From contig JAPVLO010000133.1 in the NCBI GenBank assembly GCA_027257055.1, positions 5,952,001 through 6,016,000 of the forward strand: a DNA stretch of 64,000 nt. The letters are read 5' to 3'. How positions within the stretch are numbered: position 1 is the stretch's first letter; each line of letters begins with the position of its first letter. Positions 24,050-37,022 of the stretch are shown here, piece by piece. This DNA is from Cephalopachus bancanus (taxonomy: Eukaryota > Chordata > Mammalia > Primates > Tarsiidae). A program made the translations under genes and the position numbers. The notes under the pieces were generated by a model. The model saw nothing but the letters and a program-made list of their open reading frames with translations, was not told the DNA's origin and ran no database searches.

Positions 24050-25145
24050 TATTTCTTGGCCCATTTTCAAACTATTTATTTTAAACTATTGAGGTGAAAT
24101 ATTCATCATATAAAGTTTACCATCCTGGCTGGACATGGTAGTTCATGCCTGTAATCCTAGCACTTTGAAGGGGTGAGGTGGGAGGATCGCTTGGGCCCAG
24201 GAGTTTGAAACCAGCCTGGGTAACATAGTGAGACCTCATCTCTGCCAAAAAAAGAAAAAGTAGCCAAGCAAGATGGAGCACACTGAACACCTGTGGTCCC
24301 AGTTACTCAGGAGGCTGAGGTGGGAGGATCACTTGAGGCCAGGAGGACGAGGCTACAATGAGATATGACCATGCCACTGTACTCCAGCCTGGGTGACAGA
24401 GATCTTGACTCAATTTTTTTTACCATCCTACCCACTTTCAAATGTACAGTTCAGTAGTGTCAAGCACATTTACATTGTGCGACCATCACCACCATCCATC
24501 TCCAGAACCCTCTCATCATTGGCAACTGAAACTGTCCCCATTACACCCTAACTCTTCCTTCCTCCTCCACCCTCAGCACCCCTCACCAGTCTCTGGCAAC
24601 CACCATTCTCCCTTCTGTCTCTATGGATTTGACCACTTGATGTACCTTCTATAGGTGGTCCCATGTAGTATTTGTCTTTCTGTGGTTGGTTTATTTCACT
24701 TAGCACAATGTCCTCATGGGTCATCCACATCGGAGCATGTGTCAGAATTTCTTGCCTCTTCAAGGCTAAATAATATTCCATTGCATGGCCATGCCGCTCC
24801 TTGTGTGTCCATGCACACGTTAATGGATACCCGTGACTATTGTGGATACTGCTACTGTGAAGAAAGTGTACACACATCTTTTTGCGATCCCGGTTCCAGT
24901 TCTTTTGGGCACACGCCCGTAAGCGGAGTTGCCAGATCCTATGGTAGTTCTAGTTTTCATTTTTTTGAGAAATGACCACACTGTTTTCTACAGTGACAGA
25001 ACCATTTTACATTCTACCTGAGATGCACAAAGGTTCCATTTCTCATATTCTCACCAACACTGGATATTTTCTGCTTCCTGGGTGGTTTTGTTTTGTTTTT
25101 AATAATAGTCATTCTAATGGGTATGAGGCATGTAAGTGTTAATTT
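24050..25145 (-). mobile_element. old LINE-1 (L1M) 3' part
   Basis: Antisense 3' UTR and ORF2 end: 'aatgtacagttcagtagtgt', 'accatcaccaccatccatct', 'ctggcaaccaccattctccc', 'ttatttcacttagcacaatg', 'aatattccattgcatggcca', 'gttcttttgggcacacgccc'. It is interrupted by an Alu (24127-24418). Confidence 0.92.
24127..24418 (+). mobile_element. AluJ-like SINE with target duplication
   Basis: Exact duplication TTTACCATCCT at 24116-24126 and 24419-24429, inside the L1M. The Alu runs from GGCTGGACATGGTAGTTCAT to 'tgggtgacagagatcttgac'. Confidence 0.94.
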
Positions 25146-25251
25146 TAATTCATAATAGGAGCACGATGGTTCTTATGTGGCCCATGAAATGGGAATTTTC
25201 TTTGCCTCTATTCCCTGGGAATGTTGGAAGATTTGAATGAGGTGATGTAGT

Positions 25252-25551
25252 CTACTTATTTATTTATTTTGAGTCAGAGTCTCACTCTGTTACCCCAGCT
25301 GGAGTGCAGTAGCACATTCATGGCTACCAAAGCCTCGACCTGCTGGGCTCAGGTGATCCTTCCATCTCAGCCTTCCACGTAACTGGAACCATAGATACAT
25401 GCTACCACGCCTGACTAATTTTTTGGTTTATTATAGAGACGAGATCTTGCCATGTTGCCCAGGCTGGTCTCAAACCCCTAGGCTCAGGCCATCCTCTTGC
25501 CTCTGCCTCCCAAAGTGCTGAGATTACAAGCCTGAGCCACTGTGCCCGGCT
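25252..25551 (-). mobile_element. strepsirrhine-type Alu (older) with target duplication
   Basis: Duplication AGGTGATGTAGT (25240-25251) and AGGTGATATAGT (25552-25563). It has 'cctcgacctgctgggctcag' and 'ttttttggtttattatagag', and keeps the full 'ccatgttgcccaggctggtc'. Confidence 0.92.
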
Positions 25552-25974
25552 AGGTGATATAGTTTAAAGACTGATGATCAATAGACCCCCATGAAGAATT
25601 AGGAATGAATCCTGACTTGAAGAAGCATCTCCAGGGAGGATAAAGGCCTAGGGGCTCCTCTTGTCCAACAAATCTTTCTCAAATCATTCCAGTAGTGATT
25701 CTTGGTCCTATCCTGAGGGTCTAGGTGGGAAGGTGTCTCCTTGACATGTTGTTGCACTGTTTGTGACATGGTTTTATCTCTTGAGTTCTTGTTCCTGACA
25801 ACCTTGCACACCCTGAATTAGAGCTGGTTCAGGCTGGTTCAACTTTTCTCCATGTCACTCTGCATGTGGACCCTGAATCTTGGGAGTTTCTTTGTTTACT
25901 GTCAGGAAGGACTCATGAACATTGTCATGGTCAGTCCAGGCTAAGTGGCCATTTTACTTGTGGGGCATTCCAAA

Positions 25975-26172
25975 ATTTTTGAGCACTTAGTGTCAAGCAT
26001 GTCCCACATGTTACTGTATCAGTCCTACTAGGTAGGTAATTATGCCTCCATTTTTTTTTCCAAATTAGGAAAATCAGGCTTAGAGAAGTAAGGTCACTGA
26101 CTTAAGACCAAATGGACAGTGAGTGGCAAAGCCAAGAGTTGGACTACAGTCTGGCTGACTTTGAAGCCACTA
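25975..26172 (-). mobile_element. MIR SINE
   Basis: 'gagcacttagtgtcaagcat', 'taggtaggtaattatgcctc', 'caggcttagagaagtaaggt' and 'aagagttggactacagtctg' follow the antisense MIR order. Confidence 0.75.
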
Positions 26173-26174
26173 TA

Positions 26175-26407
26175 CAGTAAGTCCCCTACATATGAACCTT
26201 CAAGTTACAAACTTTAATGACACTCACCTGCATTTTTATGTATTATTTCTCTCCACCAGGTGTCAGTATAGACTGTTAAAAACATACAGCACTACATAGC
26301 CAATTGTACTAGTTGGGTACCTAGGTTAACTTTGTTGGACTTAAAACCAATTGGACTTACAAACATGGTTTCAGAACCAAACTTGTTTGTATGTTGGGAA
26401 CTTCCTG
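26175..26407. mobile_element. Tigger-like non-autonomous DNA transposon
   Basis: TA on both sides. CAGTAAGTCCCCTACATATG at the left pairs with an end that reads CATACAAACAAG...CCCAACTTCCTG-type complement at the right (CAGGAAGTTCCCAACATACA on the minus strand). There is no coding sequence. The subfamily is not named with confidence. Confidence 0.75.
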
Positions 26408-27259
26408 TACCATAAAAACATATCCCAACTGAATGCAGGTGCCTTTTCTCTTTGAGGTACATAGTTTCCCTTCCTAAGCACAACATGACTTTCCCTTCAC
26501 AAGACTGGCAGTCACAGACTGTCCCATGTGTAGCCCGTGTGACTGAGAGGGCTCATAGCTCCCTGCCTGCCTGGTGGTCTTGGCCGTGAGTCTCAGAGCC
26601 TTCTCCAGCTGGGCTTCTGCTGCTGGTGTAGACATGGTCCCTGCACTCAGCTCCCATGCTGTCCTTTCAACAGGTGATAACAGAGCTAATGGGCACCAAT
26701 TGTGGTGACATTTATCACAAGGTAGGTACTTCCGGCTGAGAACTGACTGAGACCAGTGAATCATGTCAGGTGCAGCTACTGAACAGCCAGCAGCTGGGGA
26801 ATGACAGGGTCACTCCTGACAAGCTCTGCATTTGTCACCACTTTGGGAGAAAATGCTTTGTTTTCACCTTTCACAATGCCACCAAACCAAAACTGCCACT
26901 GCAGTCCAAGAAGTTCTTTTTAATGAGAGTGTCTGTTCCCCAAAATAATTGTGTGAATTGTTATTAACTGTTATAAAAAGGGAATAGTGCCCCTGTGTGC
27001 ATTTAAAAAAGAAGAAACTTCCTACTTAGAAGCATACACACAGTACCTAGGGAACATTTTTTCTGAATTCAAGAAACATGAAATAATATGCATACTTTAA
27101 ACAGTTCCATTAGGAAATAGAATCATCTTGGGCAAAAGGGTCACATTTTGGAAATTGAAGAAAAGGATGGCTTGTGTTTCGGGAAAAGTTCACAGGCAAA
27201 CATCAATGAAAATTTTGAGGTGCATTCTGTCCTCATCTATACCTGGAAAGCCTTTATAG

Positions 27260-27906
27260 CAGGGGTTCCCAAACCCCAAGATACTGGTCCACAGCCTGTT
27301 AGGAACCAGGTCACAGAGCAGGAGGTGAGTGGCGGGTGAGTGAGTGAAGCTTCATCTGTGTTTACAGCCACTCCCCATTGCTCGAATGACTACCTGAGCT
27401 CGTCCTCCAGGCAGATCAGCAGTGACATTAGATTCTCAGAGGAGAGCAAACCCTATTGTAAAGTGCACATGCGAGGAATCTCCTTAGGAGAGTTTAATGC
27501 CTGATAACCTGAGGTGGAGCTGAGGTGGTGACGCTAGCACTGGGGAGTGGTTGCAAATACAGACTAACACAAGCAGTGAGGTTTGACTGCACAGAAGGCA
27601 TCATAAATCAATTGATTGTAGACTCACATCAAAACCCTATCTGTGAGTGACCAGTGAGTTGATGTATTTCAATTGCACAGCTGCATCTGGTAGCAGGCTT
27701 TAGGTCAGAATCCAACACTTCCTTTAGTCTGCATGGTCTGTGCATTATTTTATTTACCACTTTCATCTGTGCCTCTTTTTTTTTAACAGTACATTATATG
27801 ATTATGTAATTATTTATTATAAGTGCACCCCACTCCACCCCCCACTCCATGGAAAAATTGTCTTCCATGAAACCAATACTGATGCCAAAAAGGTTAGGGA
27901 CTGCGG
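27260..27906. mobile_element. hAT-type non-autonomous DNA transposon
   Basis: The left end CAGGGGTTCCCAAACCCC is followed by 'agcctgttaggaaccaggtc', 'gagcaggaggtgagtggcgg' and 'agcttcatctgtgtttacag'. The right end is 'tggaaaaattgtcttccatg', then 'ccaaaaaggttagggactgc'. This word order is a common mammalian hAT family (Tip100/Zaphod-like from memory). Flanks CTTTATAG and TTTTATGA are a weak 8-bp duplication. Confidence 0.8.
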
Positions 27907-28288
27907 TTTTATGAAACTGTAAGATGCAAGACACATATCAAGTTTTCAAGGTGAACACGAGCCCTTTACACACACACACAATTTTCGGACATTCTCACTG
28001 GCTACCCAGTGGCAAGGTGGAGGCTCTTGGTAATAAGGCCTTCAAAACACAAAATCATTCTCAGGGAGTCATGACCTCAGACTGCTCATCACACAGTGTG
28101 TGGACAATTCACCGGCCATGTGCTGTATTGAAGAGCAGAGGGAACACGTTAAACTCCTACTTTACAAAAGACAAGTTTGTTTTCCTTACAAGTTTTGTTC
28201 ATAAAAGGAGACATGGCTCTTATTCTCCCTATTTTAGCTCTCTCAGTTCTGTACAGAAGTCAGTACAAGTTTTTTTTAATAAATTTTT

Positions 28289-28568
28289 TTTTTTTGAGTT
28301 GGAGTCTCACTCTGTCGCCCAGACTGGAATGCAGTGGCCACTGCCGGCCACCGCAGCCTCGACCTGCTGGGCTCCGGCGATCCTTCTGCCTCAGCCTTCC
28401 GAGTAGCTGGAATTACAGGCGCGCTACCACGCCCGGCTAATTTTTTGATTTATTGTAGAGATGAGGTCTCGCCTGCCCAGGAGGGTCTCGAACCCGCGGG
28501 CTCAGGCAATCCACTCACCTTAGCCTCCCAAAGGCGCGGGATTACAGGCTGAGCCACCAAGCCCGGCA
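28289..28568 (-). mobile_element. strepsirrhine-type Alu, young-looking
   Basis: Exact duplication AATAAATTTTT (28278-28288, 28569-28579). Middle 'aggtctcgcctgcccaggag', head 'aggctgagccaccaagcccg'. Confidence 0.95.
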
Positions 28569-29107
28569 AATAAATTTTTAATGATAGTTTTAGATTTAAG
28601 GAAAAGTTGTGAGAACTTGCGTTTCTCATACAACTTACCCCATGTCCGCCATGTTGCTGATGTCGTTCCTGTTGTCATATTGCTACAGTACATTTGTCAC
28701 AGTTAACGAAACAGTATGGCTACATGGTTCCTAGCTGAAGGCCATGCTTGTTCAGAAGCTCCTGCTTTCTAAGGCCACCATGTCACCCACAGTCTCTCCA
28801 GGCTGTGGCAGCTTCTCAGGCAGCCCTTGTTTTTAACTCTCCTCAGTGTTTTGAGGAGTACTGCTCAGATAGTTTGCAGAATATCCCCTGATTTGGGTTT
28901 GCTTTTTTCTTTCTTTCTTGTGATTAGGGGCTAAAACAAATGGGTCTTTTTAGAACCTATAAAACACTTTGGACCAAAACAAAATGAGAAAAAGATTAAA
29001 GAATTTGAGTTATTGAGCTCAGATGGCAAAAGAGAATTATTGTAGCACAGTTGTGTTGTGATTATCTAATGTTTATACATTTGTTATTTTAAATCAGGGT
29101 TGCCTCT

Positions 29108-29399
29108 GTCAGGCACAGTGGCTCATGCCTGTACTCACAGCACTTTGGCAGTCAGAGGAGAGAGGACTGCCTGAACCCAGAGGTTTGAGACCAGCCCGGG
29201 CAACTTAGTGAGACCTCCTCTCTACAATAAATCAAAAAATTAGCTGGCCATAGAGGTGCATGCCTGTAGTTCCAGCTACTTGGGAGGCTGAGATGGAAGG
29301 ATTGCCTGAGCCCAGGAGGTCAAGACCATGGTGAGCTGTGAGCATGCCGCTGCACTCTGGCCTGAGAGACAGAGTGAGACTCTGACTTGAAAGAAAATG
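29108..29399 (+). mobile_element. Alu, strepsirrhine-type features
   Basis: 'ggcacagtggctcatgcctg', 'ctctacaataaatcaaaaaa' and 'gtgagactctgacttgaaag'. It is intermediate between AluJ and the younger strepsirrhine copies. Confidence 0.9.
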
Positions 29400-31594
29400 A
29401 CCTTGAATGAAGCAAGGGGAGGATAAACTGTTGTATCTGACAGAAATGTTCACTGCAAAATGTTCAGGTCAAAGGTGGCTTCTTTAGTATGGACTCCCAA
29501 TGGTTTGCTAACGTTATTGTCTATTTTTAGGAAATAAGAAACCCAGGTGGCTATGCCTGGGCTAGAATAGAGATGTGTCATACACTGAAAGTGAATTTTT
29601 GCCTTACAGAGACAAGAAAAGAAGACAGAGAGATGAGTGTACGGATTGCCTTGCATGTTAAAAAGTGCCAGCTCTTTCCACAAATCCAGGGTCTAAATCC
29701 TGCATAATTAAAAAAGGAAGTTGACATTTGGACATGGCATGTGTTCACATCCACCCCTTTGATTTTTGTGAGTAGGCACTAGAAAGAGTAGATGATTTCA
29801 GAGAGAAGAAAAAGAATTCCAACTCGACAGGAAGAGTGTAGGAGCATTGACTTCAGTGCTTGTTAAAACATGAAGGACGAATAGCAAGAAGGGAGGGGAG
29901 AATTCTGAGCATCTCCAGCTCAGCATCTTCAAAAACGCTTGGGGTTTCTGAGAGTGGCTCAGCAAGCCACATGAAAGTGATGCCTAGGGAGCCAGCCACA
30001 CGCCGCCTCTAAATCCAGGGCTGGGACTGCCCCCTTCACCATCAAGCCAGCTCTCTTGACATGCAGCCACAAAGTAAGCTTATTTTTATTGAAAAAGTAC
30101 TAAGTCTTTGCAAAGGGGGCAAAAGCAGCCTTCAAAAATATGGTACCGCCCCTCGACCCTGATAGAGTAAACGTGAAAAAGAGGCATCTTCTTCGTACCC
30201 GATCCCCTCCTCTGTCACTTAATAAAAGTAATCATGGCCATCAACTATAGAAACCGAGAGAAGAACTCAGTTGCCAGGTACCCCTTTTAAATCGCATTAT
30301 TGTCAATAGGCCATCCAATCCCAAACTGCTGCACTGTCAAGAATGTCTAGAAACAATTACATGACAGATCTGCATCCCATTTTGGATAACTTCTCTCTAA
30401 ATTTGTAGGATTTAGGTTTGTGCTCAAGGAGGTCAAAAAAGGAAAAAGAAAACCCAGGCTCCAGATGTCACTTGACAATCCCCTGCTGGTAAAATAAGCC
30501 TACATTTGGAGGATCCACCCAAAGAGTCATGAAATAGCCCACATTAGATCATCACCAAGCCACTCAGGTCTGAAATTACAGGGGACCATTAAAAAATAGT
30601 CCAAAGTGTTCCACCAGGCGCAGCCTCTTCTCATGGTTTTTCTCAGTTTCTGCAGTGGTTTTGCGAGCTGTGACCGTGCATGGACTTGCTTGGATCATTC
30701 TAGATTTAGCAAGAAAATAAAAGAATGCAGCAAGAGTCCTTCCTCACATTAAAACTACGTGCTGAGTAGAGATCTTGAAGAAGCAGCTAGCATGAAGCCC
30801 ACACTCAGCAAGCCAGGTGGCACTGAGTTGGAGGCGCCCTTGGTGAAGACCCGTCTCTCATTTGCCTGGAATCACTTAAACATGCAGGGGGATGATAGAG
30901 GGGACCTCTAAGGACCCTGTCTACCTTGGTGTCTCTAGTGATAAGCTGCTATTTTGAAGTACTGACTAGGAACAACTGGGTTTAAGTGCTTGCTAGAACA
31001 TCCATGATTATAATTGTTACACAATCCCAAATCTCACCCCATCCCCGATTTTTATTCCATTGCCTGTCCACTAAAGAGTCCTTGAAGTTTTGCAAGAGAC
31101 CCAAAGACTGAGCATGGCCGAGTGTGGAGGTGGACAGACATCTGTTCTGGTGTGCTCATTCCCAAGCTGAGGGCTATCCCCTCCTAATACGACATTGATG
31201 TGTATTCAGAAGACCAACAGACAAATGGGAACCAAATTTCCCAGAGTTCCACCTGTGCTGGTTTTTAAGAGGACAAAATAATAAACAAACTAAGAAATAA
31301 TGAAAAAAATGTGTGAATAAAAATATTTTTGAGTTGGAGAGTTAATTGATTAAATTTACATCACTATAGGAATTTTTCTTAGTTCACAGGGGACAACCTA
31401 TTTCTAATCATAAGACTTAGGATACATAAATTAAAGGATGTTTACATAGAGTTTAAGATTCCTGGTTCTGGAAAAAGAGTCAGAGGCATATTAAAAACCA
31501 TTTGTCAGGAGACTTCTATCCTGAACCATGTCTTTCAGTGAATTTTTAGGGGTGATAGTTCTAATCATCTAGAAGGAATGTGATCACAGACTCC

Positions 31595-31875
31595 TAAACA
31601 CGTATGCTGGGGTACACCCAACACATGTGTCAGTCAGTGATTGTCATAATAGTAGACACATATGTTAGGGTACACCCAATACATGTGTCAGTCAGTTGCC
31701 ATAATAATAAACATGTATATTAGGAGACACCCAATATATGTGTCAGTCAGTTGCCATAATAATAGACACACATGTTAGGGTACACACAATACACGTGTGG
31801 GTCAGTTGTCATAATAATAAATATGTGTATTAGGTTACACCCAATACATGTGTCAGAAAGTTGCCACAATAAAAA
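31595..31875. repeat. minisatellite, 58-60-bp unit, 5 copies
   Basis: Five diverged units, each containing a form of TACACCCAATACATGTGTCA, then GTTGCCATAATAATA. Every unit carries an ACATGTGT-like E-box core. Confidence 0.9.
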
Positions 31876-32381
31876 GTAATATTTCATTTTGTATAAGTCT
31901 AAATACAAATACTCAAAGCAACATTTTTTCTTCTTTTCTTTAAAAAGGAAAAAATAATTTTTTGTAAAGCACTGGAGCAGTGTTCATGGTGATTTGTGTA
32001 TAGACTTGTGCTCATGCGTGTTTTGTCTTCAGAATTGTTGGCTGGTGAGATTCACAAAGTACCTGGTACATTTCTCCAAGAATTGGAAAAAATAAAGGTG
32101 TCCAGTGACCCTGAAAAGCCAGGAATAATGCAGAACAGACAATGAAGAATTAAGAAAAGTTTGTCGGCCTGCTAAGGAACTCCCTCCTGTCCTGTAAAGC
32201 AAGAGGTGACTTAATGCTCACCTAACTCAGTTGTGTTTCGGCTTTACCCATCTAAGAGTATCCATGTGGTATACTGTAATGAATTGTCTGCAATCCTTCA
32301 CAAAGTAACTACAACAGACCAGAGAAGCAAGATTGCCAAGCTTGGTTTTCCAGCTCCTTCTGAATACCTTTTGCCTTATTC

Positions 32382-33056
32382 CTATTGGGCCCTCCAAAAC
32401 TCAAAACTGTGTCTCCTCATGCTGAAAGCTGTGAGCTTTGAGCCCATCTGATTAGATCCACAGTTGCTGGCTGTCGCTATTAAACCAAGCCCCACACTTG
32501 AACATGACACCACGGTGAAGCCCGCCAAGTCACACAGCGCGAGAGCAGACCTGGCTCCTCTCGTTTCCGAAGAGTTTCTCGATGTGCTGACTTTCCCTTG
32601 TAATCCACACGGTGTGCTGGAAGCAGGGCAGAGAAAGGCATGGGTTCCTGTCTCAGATGCTGAAAAAGCTGCTGGAAACCGCACCCTCATGTCTGTGGGG
32701 AGAAGGCCTACACGCTGAGAAGGGAGTGGGGAGGCTCCAGTTCCAGAAGGGTCCTCTTCCCACCGCTGTGACACTCTGTTGTGGGACTTTAGGACAGTTT
32801 CTGTAATTAGGTTCAGGACTTCTGCCTGACAGAAAAGGCCACTCTTCTTTCTCTTAGTGGCTATAGGTAGCCCCAGCTCTTCAGAATGCAAAAGCACGAC
32901 TCTATTCCTAGATGACCCTTCAATAATTGGTGTTTGGCTGTTTCCTGCTCTGGTCAGAGGACAGAAGCCTTTGGGGTCACACACAAAGTCTGGGCGGGGA
33001 CAGGATGCGATTTTTTTTTTCTGCATCCTATTCACAGGATACAGATGTAGTGACAA
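32382..33056 (-). other. 224-codon open reading frame, no known product
   Basis: This is the longest uninterrupted frame in the window that is not explained by a DYNC1I1 exon. It starts MSLHLYPVNRMQKKK and ends at a stop near 32382. The composition is Ser/Arg-rich. I see no signal peptide, membrane span, repeat or known motif, and no promoter, CpG island or splice evidence. It lies on the same strand as the host gene, inside an intron. It is more likely a chance frame than a gene, though a lineage-specific exon or lncRNA frame is possible. Confidence 0.15.
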
Positions 33057-33159
33057 GATTCATGAACTGGCAAGCGAGACTGATTTTCTATGCAAAAATA
33101 TTTTAATTACCTCAGGCTAAATTTCTTCATGGGCAAAGGAAAATAGGCACAACGACCTT

Positions 33160-33243
33160 GTAAGCTTCACGTGGGCAGGAGGTGAGCTCCTCCCTGTGTT
33201 GTTCCTTGTGTCTAGAACAGTTCCTGGGAATGGGTAGGTGTGA
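33160..33243 (+). mobile_element. possible L2 fragment
   Basis: 'ttcacgtgggcaggaggtga', 'gttgttccttgtgtctagaa' and 'cagttcctgggaatgg' are in L2 tail order. Confidence 0.45.
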
Positions 33244-33246
33244 TTA

Positions 33247-33732
33247 CTAGTTTCCTGTTGCTGCTGTAACAAGTTACCACACACAAATTGGCTTACAGCA
33301 ACACACATTCCTTACCTTACAGTTCTGGAAGTCAGAAGGACAAACATGGAGGGAATGGCCAGGACTGTCTCCCTCTTGATGACTCTAAGGAAGACTCCGT
33401 TTCTTTGCCCTCTTTCCTATCTCCAGAGGCCACCTCATTCCTGGCTCCTGGGATACCTTCATCCTCACAGCCAGCAACGGCAGTCAGGCCTTTCTCACAC
33501 CATGCCCTTCTGACTTCTAGTCATACTCTCCTTTTGGGAGTTTGACTCTCTTCACCTCACTCTCTTTCACCCACAAAGTCCCCTGAGGTGACATCAGGTT
33601 CCCCAGGATAACATCTCAAAAGTCTTAATTTAATCCCATTTGCAAAGTCCCCTATGCCACGTGAGTTAGCATGCACGGTTCCTGGTATAAGAATGAGGAC
33701 ATCTTTGGATGGCTATTATTCTGCCTGTCATA
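33247..33732 (-). mobile_element. MaLR-type solo LTR (MLT1/MST-like)
   Basis: Antisense 3' end 'ctagtttcctgttgctgctg', then 'taccttacagttctggaagt', 'ccatttgcaaagtcccctat', 'ggacatctttggatggctat' and 'ctgcctgtcatag'. It is a non-coding remnant of an ancient endogenous element; no internal genes are present. Confidence 0.8.
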
Positions 33733-34682
33733 GTCTTCAACAAATATCTGATAAACTTGTAAAAATTTAAAGAAAATGATAATTTAGGAAAAATGACAAA
33801 CACTTCAAATTACGTGAAAACTTAGCTAATTCCCACGGCACATCATTAGCCAAAGTCATGGCCACATGCATATGGACACTTTGATCGCTCCCAGACACAG
33901 AGCCTCCACACTCATCCAAGCTGCACTGCAGTTTTGTTCTACTGTTTTCCACCTGATAGAATGTGACTGGTTGGGACAATTATATCCTGACAGGTTGAGT
34001 GCATTGCTTACTGTCACATTGAGACAGTGAATGACCTGGCCAGAATGGAGATTTAAACTTTTCTCCTTCCTTTGTATTCTGTCTCATACTAAATCCTTTC
34101 TCCAATCCCATTTCAAGCAGATCAACTAACGAAAAAGAGAGGATGGGAATCCTTCGGCAGGAGTGAAGGTGCACACGGCCTCCTGGAATCCTATCCAAAC
34201 TCCATCATCACTAACAAGCTCTGAGTCACAAGCCTCCTTCCTCCAAAATCAGTCCTTCACATCTAAGTCATGTTCCCTGAACTACTCTCTCATTAGAGGT
34301 GCTCCCAATCATCATATCTGTCTAAATCCATAGGCCTTTTGTCAAAACTTTTTCAAATTTGTCCTCATAGCATTAAAAAAAATGACAATAAGCTTCCTCC
34401 CACTACCCTCCAGTCCCTCTCCCTCTAATGCAGATACAGCTTCCGGATGGTTTTGGCCAGCAACCTAGAGGAATGGACTTTCATTTTTAAGTGTTTCGAT
34501 TGCTTTGAAACAGTTGACATGTATTGCTGTTAGTCTGTGTCACTTGGGCAAATGTCCCCTAGTTCTCTATCAAAACAATGGCAAGAATCTGTCTCCTTTT
34601 TAATTAACTTAATAGTCTCATTCAGAAAGAGATGACAACCTAAGACAGCTGTCCAACGCCAGTCCTACCAATGTATCACATA

Positions 34683-35237
34683 CAGAATTATTTTTGGAGG
34701 GTGGGCCCCTTGCAGTCCAGGCTTCCCCCACCTGGAGAGTATTCTAGGAACCCTTCAGCATCAGTAGACCAGCTAGCGTTGTTGTGAGACACTGTTTGGC
34801 TTCAGTAATTTTTTTTTTTTTTTTTGAGATTCTTTCAAGGCATTTGCCCATTTCATGAGGGGTGATTTATATGAACAACCTGGCCACGCCATGCTGAGCG
34901 CTCAGCAGTTTTTGACTAAAAACAGCATGACCCCCACGTCCCACTCTCCCTATTTGGCCTGAGCTCCTCCTGTAGTTACTTTTTTTGTTTCCCTGGATGA
35001 AAAAAGTCCTCAGAGGGAAACATTTTGCTGAAGTGGAAGAAGTGAAACAAAAAATGGCAGAAGCACTAAAAGGCAACAAAATCGACAAGTTCAAAAAGTG
35101 TTCTGAGCAGTGGAAAAAGCTTCTCAATAGGTGTATTGCATCCAATGGATAGGACTTTGATGGTGACTGAAGTTTATACATGTAAAAATAAACACACAAT
35201 TTTAATAAATAAATTCCATTTTTTGAGTCTCCCCTCA
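34683..35237 (+). mobile_element. mariner element, copy 4, left end eroded
   Basis: It starts within the inverted repeat at 'agaattatttttggagggtg' and ends GAGTCTCCCCTCA before TATATA. A T-rich expansion lies at about 34807-34826. The transposase tail is well kept: FPWMKKVLRGKHFAEVEEVK, CFEQWKKLLNRCIASNG, then a stop. It has the same internal deletion as copies 2 and 3. Confidence 0.9.
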
Positions 35238-36924
35238 TATATAATTATGTCAAGCAGTAATGAATAATTGGAAATTAACTGAATGCTGTACTCAAGTATG
35301 TTGATAGAAAGGTCACTCCCTGTCAAAACAGTAACCGTGAGAACCAGATAGACAACCAGCACCACCTTGGAATTCGCTACCTGAGCCTTCTCTTCTTTAA
35401 GAACTGGCAATGATGCCACATCAATGGCAAAGTTCATAGAGTCACTTACTGACGAACCTTAATTAGGTATAAATGAAACAGCTCTGTGTGACCCAGACGA
35501 AATAAATGCAAAACTCACCAGGCGAAAATTCTCCTGAGCACTTTTTCCTGCAGTTCTAGTAGGTCACTGACTACTTAGTACCTACTATGTGCATATGTAA
35601 ATATCCTACAGTGGGTTTATCATAGCACATAGCTCTCACTGAAGAATGTGAATTTCTATGGGAAAATCTAGTTCAAGGAAAAACAAAACTCTGCTGTGTT
35701 TACTTTTTTCCTTACATAATTCCATCTTCTCGAACATGAGCCTTAAAATGAAAAGAAACTGAGCAAATTGACATTTATATACATATATATGGAATTAATA
35801 ACATTTGCTATCAAGAACTGGGGAAAATAAGCACAAAATACAGTTGAATTCTAAATAACTAGACCACTTCCGGAGTCAACACATGTCAGGACTTGGTGGC
35901 AATGATATCTTTTTTATGGCAAACACAAGGTACGATAGAGAGTTCTATGGTGTCTATATTAATCCGGTCAAATGCAGTGTTGAAGAAACTGGTAGAAAGA
36001 CCAAAAAACAAACAAAAAAATTAACTTTTCCCAAGGCCATCGGAGCAGGAAGGCAATGAGAATTCCGATTTGCTGTATAATTTGAATAATGAACTTGTTT
36101 CCACTCGGCTTCTGAAACGTAGACAACAGTCATAGCTAGCTGCAAGTTGTCACACATCTGGAAGACTGTTTTAAAACACATTCAAATGTTTTGACTACAG
36201 GATGCCAAACATCTGGCAACATATACTGCTTTTAGGTATTTTTTTTCTGCTCACATGCAGCCTTATGCAGAGACAGTCCTTGTGCCAGATTTTGAGCTAC
36301 TTGTTTTATTTGTGAAATAACAAAAACACACATGCAAAGGTAAGACTTTCCTGATGTTTTTGATTAGGTAGATTTAACTTAATGACATAGACAGAGCTGC
36401 CACTGAGTCTTTCGTTACTTGAGCCGCCCTCTAGCTGGGCCTTCTTCAGCCCCCTGTGAGCCCTTCAGTGACTTCTGTTGGTCAGACCTTCCCCAGGAAC
36501 GTTGTCTCCCAAACGCACCAGCACTCACTCCCTGTCGAAATAGTAACCGTGTTTATTGGTTTCATTCCACAGCAAGGACGAGGGAAAATGAGGCTTCTGG
36601 CTTTTCCTGCCTAATAGGAACCAGCCTTGGAAATACCTGTGGTTCACCAACCACCCCCAAACCATTTGCAGGACCCCGAGGTAGGAGGCAGGCATTCTTC
36701 ATGTGAGGTCGTCCTCTCCACATGTGAGCTGCTCAGATCTTCAGAGGCCTTTTCCTCGGCCCCCAACCCTCCCGGCCTCCATTCTATCATCCATCTTCAG
36801 TCAGGGACACTGTGGTGGCTGGGGAAGTTCTGGGTAAAACCAGGTGCTGATTCTCTCTGCTTCATGCCAGGAACTCCACCTTAGCTCACACATGTTTGCT
36901 CATGACCTAGTGGGAAAGGGGCAG

Positions 36925-37022
36925 AGTCCTCAAGGGCAGGGGACAGGCTGTCTTCATTACATGGCCTCAGTATCTAGCACAGTGCTGGGTACTGTAAATG
37001 CCTGTTGAAGTGTCTGGATAAA
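36925..37022 (+). mobile_element. possible L2 3' end
   Basis: 'cctcaagggcaggggacagg', 'cagtatctagcacagtgctg' and 'actgtaaatgcctgttgaag'. Confidence 0.6.

Noticed and set aside
27924..28406. 160-codon open frame
   Set aside because: Its second half is a translated strepsirrhine Alu and the first half has no recognisable protein content.
34867..35238. 123-codon frame opposite mariner copy 4
   Set aside because: It is the antisense strand of the mariner transposase tail.
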